DNA of 64,000 nucleotides from JAJRPT01 sp965661945 (GCA_965661945.1 CBFIFP010000002.1:186001-250000); one strand, 5' to 3'; counted from the first letter of the stretch, positions 47,282 to 55,916 are shown. Notes: generated by a model not told the origin, from the letters alone. Translations and numbers: made by a program.

Positions 47282-47311
47282 AAACTCTCAAGAAATTGGG
47301 AGTTTTTTTTT
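47282..47311 (+). terminator. Terminator of the E1 gene
   Basis: AAACTCTCAA-GAAA-TTGGGAGTTT with a long T tract; nearly identical to the terminator at 48511-48540. Confidence 0.92.
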
Positions 47312-47344
47312 AAAATTATATTAAAATTATATTAGAATTATATT
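47312..47344 (+). repeat. Three tandem 11-bp repeats
   Basis: aaaattatatt twice, then agaattatatt, immediately after the terminator T tract. Confidence 0.75.
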
Positions 47345-47415
47345 AAAACTTCAAATAAATAAAAATCATTTCGTCTCTTATTTAAGAAACATTTTTACAT
47401 ATTTTTGGAGATTTT

Positions 47416-47844
47416 ATGGTTAAATACTTTCTTGCCTTTTTAATTATATTCTTAATTGCTTGTGAAAACCAAGACGATGAAATTACAAATCCATATATAA
47501 ATCGGAATGAAAATACCGAAGAAGTTCTGTTATTTTTACAAGATGCAAATGGATTTAGAATAACAACATTTGTTGAAGATGATTCAGACAAAACAAATGA
47601 CTTTAATGGATATTTATTTACATTTGAATCAAATGGATTAGTAAGTGCTAAAAAAGAACAAAATATAATAAATGGCACTTACAGAGTCTTTAGAGATGAT
47701 GGTTTGATCGAATTAAGTATGACTTTTTCAAATATCAACGCATTTTATGAACTAACAGATGATTGGTATTTTTCTAATATACAAGACAATACTATAAGGT
47801 TTGCAGACGATAATGATGTATTACAATTCACAAAAAATAATTAA
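47416..47844 (+). CDS. Lipoprotein with lipocalin-like beta domain
   Basis: 142 residues with a lipobox (IIFLIAC, Cys16) and an Asp/Glu-rich linker. The mature part (FNGYLFTFESNGLVSAKKEQNIINGTYRVFRDDG ... ELSMTF) has the strand pattern of the lipocalin-like proteins common in Bacteroidota. Ligand unknown. GGAG lies 6 bases before the ATG. It is 11 bases upstream of the outer-membrane barrel gene and likely co-transcribed with it. Confidence 0.78.
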   Translation: MVKYFLAFLIIFLIACENQDDEITNPYINRNENTEEVLLFLQDANGFRITTFVEDDSDKTNDFNGYLFTFESNGLVSAKKEQNIINGTYRVFRDDGLIELSMTFSNINAFYELTDDWYFSNIQDNTIRFADDNDVLQFTKNN

Positions 47845-47855
47845 AGGAAGGTTAT

Positions 47856-48476
47856 ATGAAAAAAATAATTAATGGCTTTTATATATTGCTAGTATTAAAT
47901 CTGTTTCAGTTGGAAATGTATTCACAATCAAACAATGATGTAGAAACATTATTTAGACAGAAAAATATAATTAATACAGATGATTTGGGTTACTTTATTG
48001 CACCCCAATTAGGATTAACCCAAATTGATGGTAGTATGGCTGCATTATTTCAATTAAGAAGTGGAATAAACATTAAAGATAAATATTCAATAGGTGCATA
48101 TTTTAACATTTCATTAAATGAAATTTATCCTGAAAGTGAAATCGTACCTGATATATATATGGATTATTGGTCAGTTGGTGGATTTTTTGAATATACATTA
48201 TATTCAAAAAAATTAGTACATATAACAGCTCCAATATACTTTGGATACGGTGAAGTTGAAATGGATGATGATGAAGGAGATTTAGAATTTAACGAAGAAA
48301 ATTTTTTTCAGGTTGAACCTTCTTTATTGGTAGAAGTTAATTTACATAGAAATTTAAGATTAAATGTTGGAGCAGGCTATCGCTTTGTAAGTAAGATGAA
48401 TTATAGAAATTTCAGCAATAATGAAATCTCAGGTTTCACAGGCTATATTGGTTTGAAATTTGGAATTTTCAATTAA
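47856..48476 (+). CDS. Outer-membrane beta-barrel protein
   Basis: 206 residues with a signal peptide ending at EMYSQ. The mature protein has alternating strands (GYFIAPQLGLTQIDG, SIGAYFNISLNEI, YWSVGGFFEYTLY, HITAPIYFGYGEVE, LRLNVGAGYRFVS) and ends FTGYIGLKFGIF with an aromatic C-terminal residue pair, as expected for barrel insertion. An acidic loop (DDDEGDLEFNEEN) is notable. No specific transport role can be read. Confidence 0.85.
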   Translation: MKKIINGFYILLVLNLFQLEMYSQSNNDVETLFRQKNIINTDDLGYFIAPQLGLTQIDGSMAALFQLRSGINIKDKYSIGAYFNISLNEIYPESEIVPDIYMDYWSVGGFFEYTLYSKKLVHITAPIYFGYGEVEMDDDEGDLEFNEENFFQVEPSLLVEVNLHRNLRLNVGAGYRFVSKMNYRNFSNNEISGFTGYIGLKFGIFN

Positions 48477-48510
48477 ATTATAATAAAATTTATAATTTAA
48501 AAATATTTTT

Positions 48511-48540
48511 AAACTCCCAAGAAATTGGGAGTTTTTTTTT
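48511..48540 (+). terminator. Terminator of the lipoprotein/barrel pair
   Basis: AAACTCCCAA-GAAA-TTGGGAGTTT with a T tract. It differs from the terminator at 47282 by one stem base. Confidence 0.93.
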
Positions 48541-48581
48541 ATGTGCTGTTATTCTTTTGCAGTCGCTTAGAAAATATAATA

Positions 48582-49553
48582 TTAACTTTCCAAAAAATAT
48601 GTTTGCATAATGCCTTTGCCTTTTACTTGTAATGGCTCCCTTGCTTCAAAAATAAGGGTTGTTTCTAGCTTTTCTAATTCAGCTTTTACATTTTCTGTGA
48701 TTTGAATTTTACCCGGCTCGCCCGTTGATTCCATTCTGCTCGCGGTGTTAACAGAATCCCCCCAAATATCATAAATAAACTTGGAACTACCGATAACTCC
48801 AGCGACCAAAGTACCTGATTCTAAGCCAATTCTTGCATTAATACTTAAGCCAGTTTCATTATTGAACTTTTCAATTTCATTTCTAACATCTAAGGCAAAA
48901 TTTACTGCTTTTTGGCAATGATTAGGATCTGGTTCGGGAACTCCTGCTACGGCTAAGTAACCATCTCCCATAGTTTTAATTTTTTCAAGTCCATTTTTCT
49001 TTACTAAATCATCAAAGCGATGAAAAATATTATTTAATAATTTAACCACTTCAGATGCTTTTTTGTCTTTCGCAAAAGAAGTAAACCCCACTAAATCAAT
49101 GAAAATTATTGTTGCATTTTCAAAGTCATCAGATATATTGTCTTCTTTGCTTTTCAATCGCTTAGCAATTTTCGAAGGAAGAATATTCAGAAGTAATTTT
49201 TCAGATTTTCGTCTTTGATTAAAAATCACACCTAAAATTATTAAAACCCCAAAAATCCCTCCAACCGCGGAAAATATAATTATTTGCTTTTCCTTTTCTT
49301 GAGCAGCTAATTGTATTTCCTGCTTTTCATTTTTTATTCGGTTTAGGTCATCTTCTCTTGCTTTTTCGAGGGCGGATATTTCTTTGCTTTTTTTGCTATT
49401 AAATACAGAATCCTGCAAAGTTTTATGTTCTTGAAATGCCTCATAAGCTTTTTTGTAGTCTCCTCTTTTCTTATAAGCATCTGCGAGAGTATATAAAAAT
49501 TCACTTTTAGAATGTAAATGACCTGTATTATCAAGTATTTCAATAGATTGCAA
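48582..49553 (-). CDS. Class III adenylate cyclase, C-terminal fragment
   Basis: 323 residues from an internal ATG. It contains the last TPR (DAYKKRGDYKKAYEAFQ), a coiled coil, a membrane helix (91-112) and the cyclase domain (about 145-323). All catalytic residues are present: metal ligands Asp153 (FIDLVGFTSF) and Asp197 (KTMGDGY), adenine-selecting Lys193 and Asp262 (YDIWGD), and transition-state Asn269 and Arg273 (NTASRM). The domain is therefore able to make cAMP if expressed; the missing signal peptide and N-terminal TPR region would alter its control. Confidence 0.85.
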   Translation of the reverse strand: MQSIEILDNTGHLHSKSEFLYTLADAYKKRGDYKKAYEAFQEHKTLQDSVFNSKKSKEISALEKAREDDLNRIKNEKQEIQLAAQEKEKQIIIFSAVGGIFGVLIILGVIFNQRRKSEKLLLNILPSKIAKRLKSKEDNISDDFENATIIFIDLVGFTSFAKDKKASEVVKLLNNIFHRFDDLVKKNGLEKIKTMGDGYLAVAGVPEPDPNHCQKAVNFALDVRNEIEKFNNETGLSINARIGLESGTLVAGVIGSSKFIYDIWGDSVNTASRMESTGEPGKIQITENVKAELEKLETTLIFEAREPLQVKGKGIMQTYFLES

Positions 49554-50047
49554 TGAATATTCAATTGCTCTATTTAAATTAATTTCTTTATTTAAACTGA
49601 CAAATTCATTTATTTCTTTTGGATTTATGCTTACACTATCTTGAGAAAGTTTTAGATATAATGCCCCATATTTCCGAGGTTAAATGCTACTTTTTGTTTA
49701 TCTCCTAACTCTTGATTAATCTTTAATGCTTTACTCCAATGCTCTAATGCTTTTGAATAATTAAATTTAAAAACATTATTTACAGCTAAGCTATTATAAC
49801 AATCAGATGCACCTGCTTTCCAATTAATTTTGTTGGCAAGTTTAAGCCCTTGTTCGCCATACTTAATTCCTTTATCTTGGTTAATTGGATAATAGGCAAA
49901 GGATAACTCTTTAAGTAGTATCACATGATTAGTATCTGACTTTGCTTTGGGAAGTTCTTTTAGAAGCGAGTCAATTTTTACTTTGCCAGAGAGTTGCCCA
50001 GAAAGGTTAATGGACAGAATTATTAGAGCTATTGTTAATATTTTCAT
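48582..50047 (-). pseudogene. TPR-adenylate cyclase, frameshifted
   Basis: One gene of about 488 codons split by a lost G. The first part (50047-49652) has a signal peptide (MKILTIALIILSINLSGQ) and two to three TPR units (ALEHWSKALKINQELGD), ending NLGNMGHYI. Adding one G to the GGGG run (CCCC at 49664-49667 on the plus strand) restores GALYLKLSQDSVSINP and leads straight into the cyclase fragment. The whole protein would be an envelope-anchored receptor: periplasmic TPR, one helix, cytoplasmic class III cyclase. No other gene is in this interval. Confidence 0.88.
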
Positions 50048-50097
50048 AGTGTAAATAAATTATTTTGGTAAAATATATACGCAATTTAAAAAAAAAT

Positions 50098-50128
50098 TTT
50101 GGAAAACTAAACAAATACCCTTAATTTG
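50098..50128 (+). promoter_or_regulatory. Candidate promoter of rpmI-rplT
   Basis: TTTG (50098-50101), a 20-base gap, then TAATTTG (50122-50128), one base shorter than the TAnnTTTG consensus. Predicted start of transcription is about 50136. Confidence 0.45.
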
Positions 50129-50164
50129 CATTTCTTTTATTACAAAAAACCGAAAAGGTGATTT

Positions 50165-50359
50165 ATGCCTAAAATGAAATCAGTTTCAGCGGCAAAAAAA
50201 CGCTTCAAAAAAACAGCCAATGGCTTCAAAAGAAAGAAAGCGTTTACAAGTCACATTTTAACTAAAAAGTCTGCCAAAAGAAAAAGACAACTTAGAGGCA
50301 CGACTATGGTTGATGAGACTAACTTAAAGGCAATTAGAAGAATGTTGCCGGGCGTTTAA
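50165..50359 (+). CDS. rpmI: 50S ribosomal protein L35
   Basis: 64 residues, highly basic, with the full family sequence: MPKMKSVSAAKKRFKKTANG at the start and LRGTTMVDETNLKAIRRMLP at the end. AAAAGG precedes the ATG. It pairs with rplT as in most bacteria; infC, the usual upstream gene, is absent. Confidence 0.97.
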   Translation: MPKMKSVSAAKKRFKKTANGFKRKKAFTSHILTKKSAKRKRQLRGTTMVDETNLKAIRRMLPGV

Positions 50360-50443
50360 TCGCTCATTACTTGTGCTAATATGGGATTAAGAAGCTCTCC
50401 ATATAGACATTTTAATAATTATTAATATTAAAGGATTTATACT

Positions 50444-50788
50444 ATGCCTAGATCGCAGAATAAAGTAGCTTCGCACCGCAGACGTAGAAAATTCCTCAAA
50501 CTCGCAAAAGGGTATTGGGGATTAAGAAAAAATGTCTGGACAGTTGCGAAAAACCATATCGAAAAAGGTCTCCAACACGCTTACGTTGGTAGAAAACTTA
50601 AAAAAAGAGAATTCAGAAAGCTTTGGATTGTTCGTATCAATGCGGCTGCTCGTTTAAACGGCACAACTTATTCTCGCCTAATTAATGGCTTGAAGAAAAA
50701 TAATATTGATATTAACAGAAAAGTTCTTGCAAATTACGCAATGAACCAACCTGAGATTTTTGCATCTATTTGCAAAAAGGTTGCTTAA
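50444..50788 (+). CDS. rplT: 50S ribosomal protein L20
   Basis: 114 residues, basic, binding 23S rRNA early in large-subunit assembly. It opens MPRSQNKVASHRRRRKFLKL, shows the family's GYWGLRKNVW and WIVRINAAARLNGTTYSRLI, and has the normal length. L20 often represses its own operon; the 84-base gap after rpmI could hold such a site, though I see no defined structure. A terminator follows. Confidence 0.97.
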   Translation: MPRSQNKVASHRRRRKFLKLAKGYWGLRKNVWTVAKNHIEKGLQHAYVGRKLKKREFRKLWIVRINAAARLNGTTYSRLINGLKKNNIDINRKVLANYAMNQPEIFASICKKVA

Positions 50789-50808
50789 TATTTATTACTA
50801 TTGAAATT

Positions 50809-50837
50809 AAGCCCTGTTTTTTCGGGGCTTTTTTTTT
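50809..50837 (+). terminator. Terminator of rpmI-rplT
   Basis: AAGCCCTG / CGGGGCTT stem (one G-U pair), T6 loop, then T9. Confidence 0.92.
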
Positions 50838-50875
50838 GTTTATTTTAGAAGTCTTTAGATTTTAGGAGATATTTT

Positions 50876-51874
50876 ATGATTGAAAGTATTAAAAATATAA
50901 GTGATGAAATTAATTCTATAAAAAATCAAATAAATACAAAAAATGATTTAGAAGATTTCAAAATGAAGTATCTTGTTAAAAAAGGTGCTATTCAATCACT
51001 TTTTCTTGAAATGAAAGACGTTCCAAAAGAACAAAAAAAAGAAATTGGGCTTCTACTTAATAAATTAAAACAAGAAGCTGATAGTATTTATGAAGATCTA
51101 AATCAAAAATTCCAAGAAAAAGAAGCCAATACTCCAACTATAGACTTATCATTACCAGGTAGAACATCTAATTTAGGAACTAAACACCCTGTAACTCAGA
51201 CAATCGATCTGATGATTGAAATATTCAAAGATATGGGCTTTGCAGTAGCAGAAGGACCTGATATAGAAGATGGTTATCATAATTTTGATGCTCTAAACTT
51301 CCCTGAAGACCACCCTGCAAGAGATATGCAAGATACATTTTTTATGAAATCAATCAATGAAAATGCAGTTAATGAATTAGTTCTTAGAACTCATACTTCT
51401 CCAGTGCAGATTAGAGTAATGGAGAATATGAAACCGCCTATTAAAACAATTATGCCCGGCAGAGTTTACAGAAATGAATCCTTAGATGCAACTCACCTTG
51501 CTGAATTTCATCAAATAGAAGGTCTTTACATTGACCAAAACGTTTCAATGGCTGAACTAAAAGCGATGATGATGACTTTTGCAAAAAAACTCTACGGTGA
51601 CAATTTAGAATTTAGATTTCGTCCTTCATTTTTTCCGTTTACTGAGCCAAGTGCGGAAATGGATATTCGCCGTCCTGGTTCAAGCAAATGGATGGAGGTA
51701 GTTGGTTGTGGTATGGTTCATCCTAATGTATTAAAAGCAAGCGGTATTGACTCTGAAAAATACTCTGGCTTTGCTTTTGGTTTTGGTATAGAAAGAATAA
51801 CTATGATTAGAACTTCGCTTGACGACATTCGAGCGCTTTATGAAAATGATGTTAGAGTTTTAAAGCAATTCTAG
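50876..51874 (+). CDS. pheS: Phenylalanyl-tRNA synthetase alpha subunit
   Basis: 332 residues. An N-terminal coiled coil (1-95) is followed by the class II catalytic core: HPVTQTIDLMIEIFKDMGFAVAEGPDIE, the DTFFMK motif, LRTHTSPVQIRVM, and motif 3 GFAFGFGIERITMIRTSLDDIRALYENDVR. Normal length. It would work with PheT (beta), which is not downstream: aat begins just after. TAG is used here as a genuine stop. Confidence 0.96.
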   Translation: MIESIKNISDEINSIKNQINTKNDLEDFKMKYLVKKGAIQSLFLEMKDVPKEQKKEIGLLLNKLKQEADSIYEDLNQKFQEKEANTPTIDLSLPGRTSNLGTKHPVTQTIDLMIEIFKDMGFAVAEGPDIEDGYHNFDALNFPEDHPARDMQDTFFMKSINENAVNELVLRTHTSPVQIRVMENMKPPIKTIMPGRVYRNESLDATHLAEFHQIEGLYIDQNVSMAELKAMMMTFAKKLYGDNLEFRFRPSFFPFTEPSAEMDIRRPGSSKWMEVVGCGMVHPNVLKASGIDSEKYSGFAFGFGIERITMIRTSLDDIRALYENDVRVLKQF

Positions 51875-51888
51875 CAGTGATAATTACC

Positions 51889-52467
51889 ATGTCAGAAAAA
51901 CTTAATGTTGATGTATTAATTAGTGCTTACACTCAAGGTTTCTTTCCAATGGCTGATTCAGACGGCATATATTGGCATTCCCCTGACCCAAGAGCTATTA
52001 TACCTATTGAAAAAATACCCAAAAAGCCTAAATCACTTAGTCAATCAGAACGGAAATTCGGTTTTACTCATACCGTAGATTATAATTTTGAATATGTTAT
52101 AACTGAGTGTAGTAAACGAAAAGACACTTGGATTTCAAAAGAAATTATAAGAGCATTTACAGAACTAAATATAATAGGTTTTGCTCATAGCATAGAAACT
52201 TGGCAGGAGGGAGAAATCATTGGGGGACTTTATGGTGTTTGCATAGGAGCTGCTTTTTTTGGAGAATCTATGTTTAATCATCGCACTGATGCTTCCAAAT
52301 CAGCATATTTCTATTTAATTGAATTATTGAAGCGTAACGATTTTAAATTATTAGATAGTCAATATATTAATAGGTTCACTCAAATTCTTGGTGCAATTGA
52401 AATACCTAAATTAGATTATATAAAACAATTGAACTATGCGATAAGTCAGGTAAGAGAGTTTAAATAA
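51889..52467 (+). CDS. aat: Leucyl/phenylalanyl-tRNA-protein transferase
   Basis: 192 residues from ATG at 51889 (an upstream GTG at 51877 adds four residues and is less likely). This enzyme adds Leu or Phe to the N-terminus of proteins with Arg/Lys ends, marking them for ClpAP/ClpS degradation. The family motifs are present: SAYTQGFFPMADSDGIYWHSPDPRAIIP, and GGLYGVCIGAAFFGESMFNHRTDASKSA. It follows pheS by 14 bases with no good ribosome site, so the two are probably one transcript. Confidence 0.95.
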   Translation: MSEKLNVDVLISAYTQGFFPMADSDGIYWHSPDPRAIIPIEKIPKKPKSLSQSERKFGFTHTVDYNFEYVITECSKRKDTWISKEIIRAFTELNIIGFAHSIETWQEGEIIGGLYGVCIGAAFFGESMFNHRTDASKSAYFYLIELLKRNDFKLLDSQYINRFTQILGAIEIPKLDYIKQLNYAISQVREFK

Positions 52468-52551
52468 TAGATAATTTGTTAAAATTTAGAGCTAATTATT
52501 AGAGTTAGTTAACCAAGATATTAAGTACTTTTACATAATTTAAAAAAAAAA

Positions 52552-52582
52552 TTTGATAATTAGCATATTTGATGTAATTTTG
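52552..52582 (+). promoter_or_regulatory. Bacteroidota-type promoter of the ribH-porZ gene run
   Basis: TTTG (52552-52555), a 19-base spacer, then TAATTTTG (52575-52582), an exact match to the phylum consensus. Predicted transcription start is about 52589, leaving a 40-base leader. Confidence 0.68.
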
Positions 52583-52628
52583 TAAATTATTAGTTATCTA
52601 ATATTACATAATTATTTTTATTAAAAAT

Positions 52629-53102
52629 ATGAAAAATATTATTATTGTATCTTTTTTATTATTCTTTTTTAGTAATTTTCTATTTGCTCAAGGATATGAA
52701 CTTCAAAGTTCCATAAGGGGTGGGGTAGATAATTACAAAAAGGTACCTCAAGAATTAAAAGTAAAAACTTCTAAATTCTTTAATTTTCTATTAGATAGTA
52801 ATGTAACTGATGCTTATAATGAGTTGATGAAAGGTAGCTTTTTAGTAGCACAAAATGATAAAATGACTGCGCTTATAAATCAAACTCATAAGGCATTTGA
52901 AATTTATGGTTTGATTAAAGGTTATGAACCAGTTAATGCAGAAGAAATAACAAAAACTTTTGTAAGAATCAGATATATTGGGCTTCATACAAGGTTTCCG
53001 ATGCGTTGGATATTTACTTTTTATAAATCTCCAAGTGCTGGCTGTATCTTAACAAATATTAAGTTTGATGATTTAACAGAATATTATTTCTCTGACGAAT
53101 AG
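52629..53102 (+). CDS. Small secreted protein of unknown function
   Basis: 157 residues with a signal peptide (MKNIIIVSFLLFFFSNFLFAQ). The mature part (KVPQELKVKTSKFFNFLLDSN ... FEIYGLIKGYEPVNAEEITKTFVRIRYIGLHTR) looks like a small alpha/beta fold of the NTF2-like type, but I do not recognise a named family. It starts the run with ribH, 7 bases downstream. Confidence 0.72.
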   Translation: MKNIIIVSFLLFFFSNFLFAQGYELQSSIRGGVDNYKKVPQELKVKTSKFFNFLLDSNVTDAYNELMKGSFLVAQNDKMTALINQTHKAFEIYGLIKGYEPVNAEEITKTFVRIRYIGLHTRFPMRWIFTFYKSPSAGCILTNIKFDDLTEYYFSDE

Positions 53103-53109
53103 GATAAAA

Positions 53110-53571
53110 ATGATAAAAATTGAAGGTAACTTTACTAATAATAATTTTAAAATTGCTATTATTTCAACAAGATGGAACGAATTTATAGTTTCTAAACTTG
53201 TTGAGGGGGCTACAGATGCTTTAGTAAGACACGGAATTAGCTCGGATAGCATTGATTATGTTGTTTGTCCAGGTGCTTTTGAAATTCCATTAGTTTTAAA
53301 AAAACTTGCTGAATCTAAAAAGTATGATGGTCTTATTGCTCTTGGAGCGGTAATAAGAGGCTCTACTCCACATTTTGAATATGTAGCATCAGAGGTTACA
53401 AAAGGTACATCTCAAGTTACATTAGATTATTCAATTCCAATAGGTTTCGGTGTTTTAACTACTGATTCTATCGAACAAGCAATAGAGAGAGCAGGTACTA
53501 AATCTGGGAATAAAGGGTTTGAATCTGCGCTTACTTGTCTTGAGATGTGCGATTTACTTCAAAAAATATAA
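53110..53571 (+). CDS. ribH: 6,7-dimethyl-8-ribityllumazine synthase
   Basis: A 153-residue enzyme that condenses the ribityl pyrimidine with the 4-carbon phosphate, the penultimate step of riboflavin synthesis. Family motifs: IAIISTRWNEFI (substrate strand), VVCPGAFEIPLVLKKLA, LIALGAVIRGSTPHFEYVASEVTKG with the catalytic His, and IPIGFGVLTTDSIEQAIERAG. Normal length. No other rib gene is near and no FMN riboswitch is seen. Confidence 0.96.
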   Translation: MIKIEGNFTNNNFKIAIISTRWNEFIVSKLVEGATDALVRHGISSDSIDYVVCPGAFEIPLVLKKLAESKKYDGLIALGAVIRGSTPHFEYVASEVTKGTSQVTLDYSIPIGFGVLTTDSIEQAIERAGTKSGNKGFESALTCLEMCDLLQKI

Positions 53572-53628
53572 AAACTATTTTTCTAAGTTATCGTAATTCT
53601 TATTATTGCAATTTAATTTAGATTAGAA

Positions 53629-55911
53629 ATGACTAAACTTATTTTTATATTTTTATTCTCCTTCCTTGCTTTATCCTCAGATGAGTTTAGATTATACGAA
53701 TGGAAATCTTATTCCTCACAACTTTCGATTAGAGATGTTGTTTTAGACAATGATAACAATTTATGGGCTGCAACATCTGGTGGTGTTGTTAAATATTATT
53801 ATGAAGATGACAAGTTTGAATATTTCGATAATATAAATGGCTTATCATCTGTTAATTATAGTGCAATAGAATACATTCAGGAATTTGATATTATAGTAGC
53901 GGGTAATTTACAAGGAAATTTGGATTTAATATTTTCAGATGGAAGAGTTATTAATGTTTATGATATATATAATTCTAATTTTATTAATAAACGAATAAAA
54001 GATATAAAATATAATAACGGGATTGTATATATAGGTGGAGATTTTGGATTAGCTGAACTTATCCCAAACCCAGAAGGTGGCGTTTTTGAGCAAACATTTG
54101 GAGATAGTTATAGATTAGTAAATGTAAATAAAATACATATTGTAGATAATGAAATTTATATAACTACTGAAAAAAATGGAATACAATATTTAGAAATTGG
54201 GGACATAATTAGTAATCCAAGGAATTGGGAAAATATAGAATTAATAACTGAAGAAGTCTATGGTTCTATTATAGATATGAAATTTTATAATAATGAACTA
54301 TATTTCTGTAATTTAAAAAAAATTTATAAAATAAATTATAACTTAGATAATGATACAATCTCTCAAGTTTCAGAAAGCAACTATGATTTAAATATGTTTT
54401 TTGTCTTTGAAAATAATTTATACTATGACAATTTGTTTGGTTACAGAAATATTCAACAAACTGATAGATTTGATTACTTCGGAAATGATACGATAAATAG
54501 TTCAACTCATAATGGCGTTTTTGTTTATAATAATGAATTAATCTTATTTGGAGAGTATGAAGGATTTATATTCGTTAATAAATCAAAAGAAATAAGAAAA
54601 GCAGTTCCCAAAACAAGTTTGTCAAATTCTATTTATGATATGGAGGTAGATAGTAAAAGTAATTTATGGGTTACTACTGGAAATCGTGGATTTATGAAGT
54701 TTGATGGAGTCAGTTGGAGTTATTTTAATTCTTTTATAAAAGATATTAATCAAGAAGATATACCTATTAACAACTATAGAAAATTAAGCATTGATAGATT
54801 TGATAACATTTACATAGGTCATAGAGGTTTGGGCACAGGATTATTAGTGATTGATACTGAAGATGATTATACATTTAGAACTTATAATCAGAGAAACTCG
54901 GAATTTGAAGGAATAGACCAATCTGATGAATTATCTTTTTTTGAGGCAGCTGAAACTGTTTTTGATAGAAATAATGTATCCTGGACTGTAAATTATGCAG
55001 ACTTTTATCCTGGCAATTTTTTAGTTGCTATTGATGGAGACAAACACTACGGTTACAAAAATTGCGTTGGATTAAACAGAAGGGGGTTCTATCACATGGT
55101 TATTGATAATTATGGAACTAAATGGATTGGTTCTGATTTAGGACGTGACCAAGATGGAATTGTATTGTTTAATGAAAATGGTACTTTAGAGGATACTAGC
55201 GATGATATTTGTGTGCAATTAAGAACAAATAATGTTCCAGAACTTGCAAATAATGTTATAAAAAGCTTAGCAGTAGATAAAAATGGATGGATATGGGCTG
55301 GAACAAGTACCGGAATTACTTATTTCTTAAATCCTGGGGGAGTTTTAAATGATGAAAATCCTCGCTCTTTAGTTGCTGTTGCTCCAACTTATTTTGTAGA
55401 GTTTGATGTAACTGATATTTATGTTGATGAAATAAATTATAAATGGATTGCTACAAGCAAAGGTGTTTTTGTGTATAATGGTGATGGTACAAAAGAAATC
55501 GCAAGAATAAATACAGAAAATAGCCCTCTGCCAACTAATGATGTTAGAAATATAACAATCGATCCAGCAACTGGGGAAGTCTATTTCGGAACCGCTTTAG
55601 GTTTATTTTCAGCAAAGTCAATATCAGTAAAACCATCACAAGTGTACGATATAATATGTTATCCCCAACCTTTCAGACCTCAAATAGATATGAATTTGAC
55701 AATTGAAGGTTTAGCAGGTAAATCGGATATTAGAATAGTAACCACTAATGGTGAGTTAGTGAGGCAAATTAACGCTCTTGGTGATAAGATTTTTTGGGAT
55801 GGTAAAGATAAAAATGGTAATTTTGTAAATTCTGGTGTGTATTTGATATTTGCTTCTTCTGGAACAAGTAACATACAATCGGTTCAGAAAGTTGCAGTAA
55901 TAAATAGATAA
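53629..55911 (+). CDS. porZ: PorZ-like double beta-propeller protein with sorting domain
   Basis: 760 residues, close to known PorZ (about 776). A signal peptide (residues 1-17) precedes two propeller regions (about 20-345 and 345-670) with repeated short blades such as IRDVVLDNDNNLWAATSGGVVKY and SLAVDKNGWIWAGTSTGITYF. The C-terminal 85 residues (YPQPFRPQIDMNLTIEG, then RIVTTNGELVRQI, SGVYLIFASSGTS) form a FlgD/T9SS-type sorting domain. In PorZ this protein, with PorU, acts in the T9SS attachment complex at the cell surface. Two-component regulator propeller proteins are a wider group, so PorZ is likely, not certain. It heads a tight five-gene run. Confidence 0.75.
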   Translation: MTKLIFIFLFSFLALSSDEFRLYEWKSYSSQLSIRDVVLDNDNNLWAATSGGVVKYYYEDDKFEYFDNINGLSSVNYSAIEYIQEFDIIVAGNLQGNLDLIFSDGRVINVYDIYNSNFINKRIKDIKYNNGIVYIGGDFGLAELIPNPEGGVFEQTFGDSYRLVNVNKIHIVDNEIYITTEKNGIQYLEIGDIISNPRNWENIELITEEVYGSIIDMKFYNNELYFCNLKKIYKINYNLDNDTISQVSESNYDLNMFFVFENNLYYDNLFGYRNIQQTDRFDYFGNDTINSSTHNGVFVYNNELILFGEYEGFIFVNKSKEIRKAVPKTSLSNSIYDMEVDSKSNLWVTTGNRGFMKFDGVSWSYFNSFIKDINQEDIPINNYRKLSIDRFDNIYIGHRGLGTGLLVIDTEDDYTFRTYNQRNSEFEGIDQSDELSFFEAAETVFDRNNVSWTVNYADFYPGNFLVAIDGDKHYGYKNCVGLNRRGFYHMVIDNYGTKWIGSDLGRDQDGIVLFNENGTLEDTSDDICVQLRTNNVPELANNVIKSLAVDKNGWIWAGTSTGITYFLNPGGVLNDENPRSLVAVAPTYFVEFDVTDIYVDEINYKWIATSKGVFVYNGDGTKEIARINTENSPLPTNDVRNITIDPATGEVYFGTALGLFSAKSISVKPSQVYDIICYPQPFRPQIDMNLTIEGLAGKSDIRIVTTNGELVRQINALGDKIFWDGKDKNGNFVNSGVYLIFASSGTSNIQSVQKVAVINR

Positions 55912-55916
55912 ATGAT

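Noticed and set aside
47400..47407. TATTTTTG before the 47416 lipoprotein as a -7 promoter box
   Set aside because: It lies 9 bases before the ATG and overlaps the ribosome site, so transcription would start inside or after the start codon.
51877..51888. GTG at 51877 as start of aat
   Set aside because: It lies only 3 bases after the pheS stop without a ribosome site and adds residues not expected in the family; ATG at 51889 fits better.
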